From Pseudomonadota bacterium (lineage in GTDB: Bacteria; Pseudomonadota; Gammaproteobacteria; Burkholderiales; Thiobacillaceae), in the NCBI GenBank assembly GCA_021791235.1, contig JAJYXA010000006.1, forward strand, positions 1-5,679: a DNA stretch of 5,679 bases. Direction: 5' to 3'. Under the pieces are notes generated by a model that did no database searches, had not been told where the DNA came from, and was given only the letters and a program-made list of their open reading frames with translations. Of the stretch, positions 1 to 5,444 are shown piece by piece (within the stretch, counting starts at the first letter, position 1; each line of letters begins with the position of its first letter). The position numbers were made by a program, and so were the translations under genes.

Positions 1-800
1 CGGTGGTCGCCGAGGCTGTGGCACTGCATGCACAGGGCGGAGCCGTTATTGGACATGACGAGTTGACCATGCTGTTTTTTGTACACCTGATGGCAGGATA
101 CGCAACTCAACTTGCCATCGGGTAGCAGGATTTTTTTCGACAGCATACTCCTGGGACGGAGATCTCCGCTCCTGGAAAATGCGGGATAAAGTATGCCGAT
201 CGGGTGATTGGCGGCGCCGCTGCTGTGGCGCATGACGCCGCTGCGATCAACCCGGACACCTGCCGCATCGGACTCGCCGTTGTGACAACCCATGCACTGC
301 AGCGATATCGGATCGATGGCGATCTGACTGCCGAGCGTGATACCCGCGCCCAGGTGCCCTGACTGCTGGAGCGAATTGCCGGTGTCCTTCATGTGCTCGA
401 AGAAGGCCTGATCATGACAGGAGAGGCACAGCGCTTTGCCGCGCTTGTCGCCGCGCAGCAAGCCGGGGTTCGTGCCGTGAACCTCATGGCAGGTGCTGCA
501 GGTCAGGTCCCCCTTCCAGTCCACCGGATACCCGGCCGGCAGTTTGCCCTGGGGCACGAAACCGCTGGGATGGCTCATCTGCAAGGCCTTGGCATGGCAA
601 CTGCCGCAGATGACCTCCTGGGAGGCGACCAGCTTCTTCGCTTGTGCGGGACTCACCGTGGTGTCCGACAAATGGCATTTGCCGCAACTGATTCCCGCCA
701 GGTGCGGCTTGGCGCCGAAGTCGGCAAGAACCCCCCATGAAATCACACCGATCACCAGGACACCGATGCCGCCGATCAGGAAACCTCTAAAGCTGAACAA
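1..800 (-). CDS. Membrane-anchored multihaem c-type cytochrome (at least 7 haems), doubled-CXXCH type, C-terminus missing
   Basis: Translating the minus strand from a TTG at 800 gives 266 residues that run off the left edge. Residues 7-26 are one hydrophobic helix, so the protein looks anchored in the inner membrane with its haem domain in the periplasm. Seven CXXCH motifs follow: CGKCH 39-43, CGSCH 65-69, CSTCH 101-105, CLSCH 125-129, CMGCH 169-173, CVSCH 233-237 and CMQCH 257-261. Pairs 3/4 and 6/7 are about 20 residues apart, the spacing of doubled-CXXCH domains. Spare histidines (H33, H77, H108, H149, H192, H199, H244) could be distal haem ligands. The frame has a stop at 818-816 and no ATG before the helix. 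TTG 800 follows GGGAGA at 815-810 and overlaps the upstream gene by 14 bp, suggesting translational coupling. The single N-terminal helix recalls NapC/NrfH quinol dehydrogenases, but the haem count differs. Electron-transfer function is secure; the partner and substrate are unknown. Confidence 0.9.
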   Translation of the reverse strand, partial: MFSFRGFLIGGIGVLVIGVISWGVLADFGAKPHLAGISCGKCHLSDTTVSPAQAKKLVASQEVICGSCHAKALQMSHPSGFVPQGKLPAGYPVDWKGDLTCSTCHEVHGTNPGLLRGDKRGKALCLSCHDQAFFEHMKDTGNSLQQSGHLGAGITLGSQIAIDPISLQCMGCHNGESDAAGVRVDRSGVMRHSSGAANHPIGILYPAFSRSGDLRPRSMLSKKILLPDGKLSCVSCHQVYKKQHGQLVMSNNGSALCMQCHSLGDH

Positions 801-1338
801 GGCGCTCGGTCTCCCTCAGTCGGGTGACGGCCTCATGCAACGCCGACGGGCCGGACTCGGCATCCGCTGACAGCGTCAGTTTGGCCTGCTCCAGCGCCGT
901 TCTCAGACAGTGGTAATGTTCGCCCAGCGTCGCCAGACTCGCTTCGAATTCCTGCCACTCGCGCTGGAGCATGTCGGTCTTGCGGATCGTCATGGGCACG
1001 GCCAAGGGGTGTTCAATGGCATTTTTCAGGTTTTGGGAAAACCGGAACAGGGGTCCGGCGATGCGAAAACTGCTATAGAGCGAAATCAACCAGGTGACGA
1101 CGCTGGCGATGAGCACCATCGCCAGCGCAAACACCAGTATCGCCGGCCCCAGATTCTGATGCGTCAAGTTGTTGGTGAGGATGATCCGGCCATATCTCGC
1201 GCCCTTGCCGTCGGTGATCAGGAACAAGGTTAGGAACAGACCGATGCCGGCCAGCGCAGCGACGCTCAGGGCGATCTTCGCCAGCCACTTGAGATGGAAA
1301 AAAATCGGCAGTTCGACCTTGTTCTTGTTCGAAGTCAT
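787..1338 (-). CDS. Small two-helix inner-membrane protein with HAMP-like linker, first gene of the cytochrome operon
   Basis: This 183-residue protein has a polar N-terminus, a first membrane helix at about 22-42, a short loop of about 20 residues and a second helix at about 65-88. The sequence just after the second helix (88-100, containing FRIAGPLFRF) resembles the start of a HAMP linker. Residues 127-155 and 166-183 are charged and probably helical or coiled-coil. No kinase, chemoreceptor tip or other output domain is present, so it looks like a truncated receptor-type adaptor or a membrane partner of the cytochrome rather than a full sensor. ATG 1338 is preferred: a GTG at 1410 would add 24 residues unlike a signal or membrane start and lies only a few bases from the predicted transcription start. 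The Shine-Dalgarno sequence before 1338 is weak (GGGAT). Its stop overlaps the cytochrome start, so the two are probably made together. The exact role is not recognised. Confidence 0.8.
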   Translation of the reverse strand: MTSNKNKVELPIFFHLKWLAKIALSVAALAGIGLFLTLFLITDGKGARYGRIILTNNLTHQNLGPAILVFALAMVLIASVVTWLISLYSSFRIAGPLFRFSQNLKNAIEHPLAVPMTIRKTDMLQREWQEFEASLATLGEHYHCLRTALEQAKLTLSADAESGPSALHEAVTRLRETERLVQL

Positions 1339-1420
1339 GTTCGATCCCGCGACCCACCCTGGCAATCGGACTTGCGGATGTTGGAGCGCATCGTGCCTGA
1401 CGTCAAGCACATTGTTCTAA

Positions 1421-1449
1421 AATATAATCATAAATATATGCCGAGTCAA
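1421..1449 (-). promoter_or_regulatory. Sigma70-type promoter of the membrane protein-cytochrome operon
   Basis: Reading the minus strand, TTGACT (1449-1444) and TATATT (1426-1421) are separated by exactly 17 bp, with an AT-rich spacer. This predicts transcription starting near 1414 and a 5' leader of about 75 nt before ATG 1338. Both hexamers differ from consensus by one base. Confidence 0.65.
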
Positions 1450-1465
1450 ACCGGCGGGTTTTGAC
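1445..1465. promoter_or_regulatory. Imperfect inverted repeat spanning both divergent -35 boxes, possible shared operator
   Basis: GTCAAACC (1445-1452) and GGTTTTGAC (1457-1465) form an inverted repeat around GGCG, with one extra T in the right arm. Each outer part is the TTGAC of one of the two divergent -35 elements, so some of the symmetry follows from the promoters themselves. The inner CC/GG pairs extend it. A dimeric regulator bound here would affect both directions. Confidence 0.3.
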
Positions 1466-1488
1466 AAGGTCATTGAAGCTTAGACAAT
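1461..1488 (+). promoter_or_regulatory. Possible sigma70-type promoter reading towards the NHL lipoprotein gene
   Basis: A perfect -35 TTGACA (1461-1466) is followed after 16 bp by GACAAT (1483-1488), a four-of-six -10 match. An alternative pair is TTGAAG 1473-1478 with GATATT 1497-1502. Transcription would start near 1495. A Shine-Dalgarno-like GAGGG at 1512-1516 lies 5 bp before an ATG at 1522, so this was probably once the expression start of the downstream gene or of a leader. Confidence 0.45.
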
Positions 1489-1568
1489 CTATTCACGATA
1501 TTTTTGAGGATGAGGGCTGGCATGGCGATACCTGGCAATGTTAAGGGGATACCAAGCAAGTACAATTT

Positions 1569-1753
1569 CGTCATTGCGAGCGCAGCGAAGCAATCCAGCA
1601 AACTCACAGATTCAGCCGACTGTGGATCGTCACGCCCTTTCGGGGCTTTCCATGAACCCTCGGATTACTCGTCGTTGCGAGCGAAGCGCGGCAAGCTCAG
1701 ATCGCCTCGCTGCCGTCACTGCGAGGCCGCAGGCCGCGGCAGTCGCGATGACG
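1569..1753. repeat. Palindromic intergenic repeat element (GTCATTGCGAGCG family), about 185 bp
   Basis: The outer ends are CGTCATTGCGA (1569) and TCGCGATGACG (ending 1753), inverted copies with one mismatch. Inside are further direct copies of the end sequence, CGTCGTTGCGAGCG at 1670 and CGTCACTGCGAGGC at 1714, plus the associated GCGAAGC and GCAATCC segments and a GC-rich hairpin around 1722-1740. This is the widespread short repeat that, when translated, gives VIASAAKQS-like and CRHCEA-like peptides in many bacterial genomes. It has no coding function of its own and resembles a non-autonomous mobile or REP-like element. It lies between the plus-strand promoter and the lipoprotein signal sequence. 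Its frame is open on the plus strand, so it can be read into the gene downstream. Confidence 0.75.
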
Positions 1754-1776
1754 GACTTATCTCCCTCAAGCGTGTC

Positions 1777-2823
1777 GTGCTGCGCGCATTGGCGGCAGGC
1801 GCCGTATTCGCCCTGGCCGGCTGCGCGGTCGCGCCCAGCGAACCGGAACGAACCGCGGCCGCGGTGCAACCGGTGTTCCCGGCGCCGCCGGCGGCGGCGC
1901 GATTCCGCTTCGAGCGCACGCTCTACGGCGCCAAGGACGTGCTCGGGCAGGCGGAAGGCGCCGCCTTGCGAAAATTCCTGCACCACGATCACCAGGGCAC
2001 CGGCCCCGGGCTGGCCAGCCCCCATGCACTCGCCGTCGATCGCGGGCGGGTGTTCGTGTCCGATCTTGCCGAACGCCAGATCGATGTCTTCGATATTCCC
2101 GGACGCCGCTACTACCACATCGGCGCAGCCGGTCCCGGCACGCTGCAAAAACCGCTGGGCTTGAGCATCGACCGGGCGGCCGGCCGGCTCTTCGTCGCCG
2201 ATGCCGGCGCCAATGCCGTCCTGGTGTTTGACGAGCAAGGACAATATCAGCGCAGCATCGGCGGCCCGCAGTGGTTCACGCATCTCTTCAGCGTGACCGC
2301 AGATCCGGATGGCGAGCGGATATACGCCATCGACAGCGGCGAGGGGGGCAAGGGTGAAGCTCGGGTGCGGGTATTCGCTGCGCGCGACGGCAGGCATCTC
2401 TTCGATTTCGGCGAGCGCGGTTCGGGGCCGGGCGAGTTCAACACGCCCTACGACCTGGCGGTGGGCAGCGGCGGGCAACTTTACGTCACCGACAGCGGCA
2501 ACTTCCGGGTCCAGATCTTCGATCACCAGGGAAAATATTTGCGCAGCTTCGGCACGGTCGGCACCCGGCCAGGTCAGTTCGGGCGGCCCAAGGCGATCGC
2601 CGCAGACGCGGCGGGCGAGGTCTATGTGGTGGATGCCCTGCTCGGCAATTTCCAGGTCTTCGATGCGCGCGGCGCCTTCCTGTTCGCCGTCGGCGGCCAT
2701 GGCGAGGATGGCGGACCCTTGAGCTACCTGCTGCCCTCGGGCATCGCCATCGACGCGGATGGCAGCATCTATTTCCTCGATCAGGGTTACCGGAAAATCG
2801 ACGTCTTCCGTCCGCTTCCGTAG
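1777..2823 (+). CDS. NHL-repeat six-bladed beta-propeller lipoprotein
   Basis: From GTG 1777 the product is 348 residues. It starts with a short lipoprotein signal whose lipobox LAGC puts the lipidated cysteine at residue 16. A Pro/Ala-rich tether leads to an FRFERTLYG segment. Six blades follow at about 80-116, 124-162, 168-212, 222-259, 269-306 and 318-345, each carrying the NHL pattern (P-x-x-[LI]-[AS]-x-D, then a strand such as LYVTD or VYVVD, then a VQIFD-like strand). NHL propellers bind partner proteins or ligands; similar lipoproteins often lie beside multihaem cytochrome genes, as here with the divergent operon. The start is uncertain. The frame stays open back to 1504, and ATG 1522 has the better ribosome site, but starting there would bury the signal sequence behind 85 residues of repeat-derived peptide. 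No good Shine-Dalgarno precedes 1777. The family call is firm; the start and partner are not. Confidence 0.85.
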   Translation: MLRALAAGAVFALAGCAVAPSEPERTAAAVQPVFPAPPAAARFRFERTLYGAKDVLGQAEGAALRKFLHHDHQGTGPGLASPHALAVDRGRVFVSDLAERQIDVFDIPGRRYYHIGAAGPGTLQKPLGLSIDRAAGRLFVADAGANAVLVFDEQGQYQRSIGGPQWFTHLFSVTADPDGERIYAIDSGEGGKGEARVRVFAARDGRHLFDFGERGSGPGEFNTPYDLAVGSGGQLYVTDSGNFRVQIFDHQGKYLRSFGTVGTRPGQFGRPKAIAADAAGEVYVVDALLGNFQVFDARGAFLFAVGGHGEDGGPLSYLLPSGIAIDADGSIYFLDQGYRKIDVFRPLP

Positions 2824-3030
2824 CGGTCCCTTCAAGTCACGGTACGATATTCAGGCAGCCCTGTCATCGCAGGGCAATACCGTCAACGGCACTGCGACCA
2901 GGACGGGGGATGTGAATAGTCGGGCACCAATACCCAGCTCCGCGGCCCAAGTGTTCTGGGCTGCCACCAGGTCTCAGCTCCCGGTGACAACTACCAGTGT
3001 GGTGCTCTGCAATTCCTAGCGCCATTGTAA
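2824..3030. other. Intergenic stretch after the lipoprotein gene, no supported gene
   Basis: This spacer separates the convergent lipoprotein and diguanylate cyclase genes. It contains nested inverted repeats: GCCCTG 2858-2863 pairs with CAGGGC 2870-2875, enclosed by ACGGTA 2839-2844 and TACCGT 2878-2883. The lack of a T-tract makes a classical intrinsic terminator doubtful. A plus-strand frame stays open to a stop at 3017-3019 but has no start or ribosome site of its own. Confidence 0.4.
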
Positions 3031-3092
3031 GTCGGGCTGAAGCCCGACGACCGGAGGAAGTCCCTGTGGGACATGTCGGCATGAATGCCGAC
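3031..3092. repeat. Three short hairpin palindromes (GTCGG...CCGAC type) between convergent genes
   Basis: GTCGGGCTGAAGCCCGAC (3031-3048) and GTCGGCATGAATGCCGAC (3075-3092) are perfect 8-bp stems around GA. Between them GTCCC-TGT-GGGAC (3060-3072) forms a third hairpin. The shared GTCGG...CCGAC frame with a varied inner stem matches a dispersed REP-like palindrome known from many proteobacterial genomes. Placed between converging genes, they could stop transcription or protect the 3' ends of both mRNAs, although no U-tract follows. Confidence 0.6.
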
Positions 3093-3122
3093 CTAGGGTT
3101 TCGCGTTTCAACATGACTGACC

Positions 3123-4985
3123 CTAGTATTTTTCGTCTTCTTGCCACATCATGGGGAGGAAGCGGACGACGCGGTTGCGGCCGGTCTTCTTGGCTTCGTA
3201 GAGGGCGACGTCGGCATATTTGACCACCTGCCAGAAACTGTCGGCATCCGAGGGAAACTCGGATATGCCGATGGAAATGGTCTTCTGCAGCACCGTGCCG
3301 GGCAGGGCAATCTTGGTTTCCTCGACCTTGACACGAATTTTCTCGGCGATTATTGCGGCATCCTCGGCACTCGTGTCCATCAGGATGATCAGGAATTCCT
3401 CGCCGCCGTAGCGAATCACCATGTCCGATGTCCGCGCACTATTGGCCAGGGTTTCAGCCAGGGTCTTGAGCACCTTGTCGCCGGCTTCGTGGCCGAAGCT
3501 GTCATTGACCTGCTTGAAGTAATCCAGGTCGAGCATGAGCACGGAAAAAACGCTTTTCCGGCGTTGACTGAAAGCAATCAGGGTGGCGACGTATTCCTCC
3601 AGGAAGCGCCGGTTGTACAGCCCGGTCATGGGGTCGCGCAAGGAGTTCTCCCGCAGGTGCTCCATCAGCCGTTTGGCTTCGAGCACCGGCGCGGCTTCGC
3701 GCAGATAGACGGCGATGAACGGGATCATCAGCCTGGCGAGTTGCCCATGCTCGGCAGGGAAAACCATCTGTACCACGCAGCCGACGGAACCGGACTGGGT
3801 GATCGGCAGGCAGATGTGGGTTTCTCCTTCGCCGCCGTCACGGAACATGGTGCAGATATCGGGGAAGTCCACCGCGTTGACTTCATGGCCGGTGCGTCTC
3901 ACCCGGCAGGCATTGGCATCGATCAGGATTTGCGGGTCGCACCAGCGGCAGGCCGCGTCGAGCGCGCCGTCAAGCACGATCGGCGTGATGTGGTTCTTGC
4001 TCGTGGCCACCTCGTAGATGGAGAAATGGTGGAAGTCGTATTTGCCGCCGAGTACACGCGCCAGGCGCTGATAGACTTCCCGCTTGCTCTGGTCTTCCTC
4101 TATCGCCTGCTTGAAGTGCGACGCTTCGACCAGGCCTTCCACCATCTCGGTGGTGGTGACGAATTGGTTCGCAACATTCTGGCGGCCTTGACTGTAACCC
4201 ATCAATTCACCGACGCGACGGCCGATGGTGGTGATCCCCTCGTCGAGGAATTCCATCAGCCGGTTGAGCTGGCTGGCGATCTCGCCCAGTTCGTCGGACG
4301 TGCGCCGTTCGATGCGCCCGCTAAAAACGCCTCCGACCGCCTGGGCTACCACGTCCTTCACGGCGGCGGCGGTTTCAACCAGCGGTTGCAGCAGCCGCCG
4401 CAGCAAGAGCAGCGCCAGCAGGGCGGTGAGAAACATGAACAAGCCCAGCAGGGAAACTGCGGTGATCGCCTGCCGCCTGACACCGTCAAGGGGAATATCG
4501 ATGGCAATGGCGCCGAGCACGGTCCCCCGGCTGACGGCATGGCACTGCAGGCAGTTGGGCGTGCCGGTGTCGGTGGCGATATAAGGGATGATGGCGCGAA
4601 ACACCATCGTGCCGTTCTTCTCGATGGCTTTGAAAGCCGGTTGGCCGCACGCCAGGACATTGGCCTCCGCCTCGTCCTCGGAGTGTTCCATGATGAGACC
4701 CGGGCCGAACTGATTTTCGACGGCAAGCCCGCGAATCACCCGTACTCCCTCGACGCCGGGCACGTCCTTGAGGCGCTCCAGGAATTGCTGGCGTTTGGCT
4801 ATCGTGCCATTGACCATGCTTTCGGTGAGGCTCTCCTTGACCGTTTCCGCCACCGAGCGGGCGTGGCGCTCGGCGGTGTAAAAGGAGAATTCCCGCAGCG
4901 TGTAGAGCCCGACGGCGAGCACCACCAATAGCACAACCCCCATCAGCAGGAAGAAAAACCGGAGTATTTTTGTGTTCAGGGTCAT
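3123..4985 (-). CDS. Diguanylate cyclase with periplasmic haem-c sensor, HAMP and Cys-rich GAF-like domain
   Basis: The 620-residue protein has a first membrane helix at 7-28 and a periplasmic sensor at about 29-174 that carries a single haem-c motif, CLQCH 145-149, in a PNCLQCH...GTVLGAI context. A second helix lies at 175-196 and a HAMP linker at about 197-254. A GAF-like domain (about 285-430) holds cysteines at 346, 349, 360 and 378. The GGDEF domain starts at DPMTGLYNRR 451-460 and has LDLDYFKQVND 485-495, the inhibitory I-site RTSD 518-521 and the catalytic GGEEF 527-531. All key residues are present, so it should make c-di-GMP from two GTP and be product-inhibited. The haem suggests sensing of redox state or a small ligand, as in haem-c chemoreceptor sensors of Geobacter. 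ATG 4985 is chosen because it puts the first helix near the N-terminus, though its ribosome site is weak. ATG 5123 would add 46 residues with an extra hydrophobic stretch. It is transcribed alone. Confidence 0.93.
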   Translation of the reverse strand: MTLNTKILRFFFLLMGVVLLVVLAVGLYTLREFSFYTAERHARSVAETVKESLTESMVNGTIAKRQQFLERLKDVPGVEGVRVIRGLAVENQFGPGLIMEHSEDEAEANVLACGQPAFKAIEKNGTMVFRAIIPYIATDTGTPNCLQCHAVSRGTVLGAIAIDIPLDGVRRQAITAVSLLGLFMFLTALLALLLLRRLLQPLVETAAAVKDVVAQAVGGVFSGRIERRTSDELGEIASQLNRLMEFLDEGITTIGRRVGELMGYSQGRQNVANQFVTTTEMVEGLVEASHFKQAIEEDQSKREVYQRLARVLGGKYDFHHFSIYEVATSKNHITPIVLDGALDAACRWCDPQILIDANACRVRRTGHEVNAVDFPDICTMFRDGGEGETHICLPITQSGSVGCVVQMVFPAEHGQLARLMIPFIAVYLREAAPVLEAKRLMEHLRENSLRDPMTGLYNRRFLEEYVATLIAFSQRRKSVFSVLMLDLDYFKQVNDSFGHEAGDKVLKTLAETLANSARTSDMVIRYGGEEFLIILMDTSAEDAAIIAEKIRVKVEETKIALPGTVLQKTISIGISEFPSDADSFWQVVKYADVALYEAKKTGRNRVVRFLPMMWQEDEKY

Positions 4986-5188
4986 GTTGTCTGGGCGCCG
5001 CAACCCCGTCCGGGTATCGCCATCGAAAGAAAGTGCCCGTGGCACGATAGCGGCATTGAACAAAAAGCAAAGTACGACGCAAGTGCCGCGCCAGGGGAGC
5101 AGGCTGGCGCATCCACCGGGCATGCCCGCTGTTCATCCCCGCTGGCGAATGAGTCGCCGGTTCATGCGCCCAGCGCGAGCCGGAATTT

Positions 5189-5224
5189 TCCAGGAATCTG
5201 AAAAGCACGCTCCAGGATTCTGGA
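5189..5224. promoter_or_regulatory. Pair of dyad-symmetric sites 22 bp apart, candidate activator (enhancer) sites
   Basis: TCCAGGAATCTG (5189-5200) and TCCAGGATTCTG (5211-5222) are direct copies with one mismatch. Each is itself dyad-symmetric with the pattern TCCAG-N4-CTG[AG]A (5189-5202 and 5211-5224). Their 22-bp spacing is two helical turns, so two dimers would sit on the same DNA face. They lie about 165-190 bp upstream of the predicted sigma54 start, the usual distance for bacterial enhancer-binding proteins. They could alternatively serve the divergent cyclase gene. Confidence 0.5.
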
Positions 5225-5302
5225 ATATGTCCGCGCCGCAAGGAAAACGATCCGCCGCCACCCCGTCCCAACCGCCCTCAAGTCTCCCGCCCGAAAGCCC
5301 GT

Positions 5303-5328
5303 GCCGCCGCCCCGGCAGGGGCGACGGC
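5303..5328. repeat. GC-rich hairpin upstream of the sigma54 promoter
   Basis: An 11-bp stem with one mismatch (5303-5313 with 5318-5328; inner CGCCCC / GGGGCG) closes on a GGCA loop. It has no T-tract. It may insulate the promoter from upstream transcription or be incidental to the high GC content. Confidence 0.3.
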
Positions 5329-5356
5329 GTGGGCATCGTTCCGGCAATGAATCACT

Positions 5357-5372
5357 TGGCATGAACCCTGCT
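5357..5372 (+). promoter_or_regulatory. Sigma54 (RpoN) -24/-12 promoter of the secreted-protein gene
   Basis: TGGCATGAACCCTGCT fits the sigma54 consensus TGGCACG-N4-TTGC[AT]: the invariant GG (5358-5359) and GC (5370-5371) are exactly 12 bp apart, and only two of the twelve defined positions differ. Transcription would start near 5383, leaving a leader of about 60 nt before ATG 5445. Sigma54 promoters need an ATP-dependent activator bound upstream, and the dyad sites at 5189-5224 are candidates. No convincing sigma70 promoter is visible nearer the gene. Confidence 0.7.
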
Positions 5373-5444
5373 AAATGAGGCTCAAGCTTGAATGGGTCTG
5401 CAGCACCGAGCTTCGATTGATTTTCAACTAAAGAGGAGAACGAG

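Larger units (their letters stand above)
4986..5444. other. Divergent regulatory spacer, no supported gene
   Basis: This 459-bp gap separates the diguanylate cyclase gene from the secreted-protein gene. The left half (4986-5188) should hold the cyclase promoter on the minus strand, but I find no convincing -35/-10 pair there. The right half holds two dyad sites, a GC hairpin and the sigma54 promoter listed separately. Open frames across it on both strands lack ribosome sites and recognisable protein features. Confidence 0.5.

Noticed and set aside
1711..1737. CRHCE in the repeat read as a possible haem site
   Set aside because: It lacks the final histidine of CXXCH and is a by-product of translating the repeat.
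1538..2164. Plus-strand open frame starting before the repeat in a second frame
   Set aside because: Its translation is Arg/Ser-rich and low in meaning after the repeat, and it overlaps the NHL frame, which carries the lipobox and propeller.
1630..2835. Minus-strand open frame of 401 codons opposite the NHL gene
   Set aside because: It runs across the repeat and the whole propeller gene in antisense and shows no domain, signal or ribosome site. The plus strand has clear NHL periodicity.
2848..3019. Possible gene remnant after the NHL gene, open to a stop at 3017-3019
   Set aside because: No start codon or ribosome site lies in the intergenic part, no family is recognisable, and the only in-frame ATG is inside the NHL gene.
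3031..3092. Hairpin cluster as a CRISPR array
   Set aside because: The units are palindromes with different inner stems and uneven 11-bp and 2-bp gaps, not identical repeats with spacers.
3141..4931. Long plus-strand open frame of 596 codons opposite the diguanylate cyclase
   Set aside because: It is antisense to a gene with firm domain evidence. Its translation is His/Gly/Asp-rich with no recognisable domain, as expected from the complementary strand of a GC-rich gene.
4986..5123. Upstream ATG 5123 as the cyclase start
   Set aside because: It would add 46 residues, with a second hydrophobic stretch before a normal N-terminal membrane helix. Sensor cyclases of this layout usually begin just before the first helix, so 4985 is preferred, though not proven.
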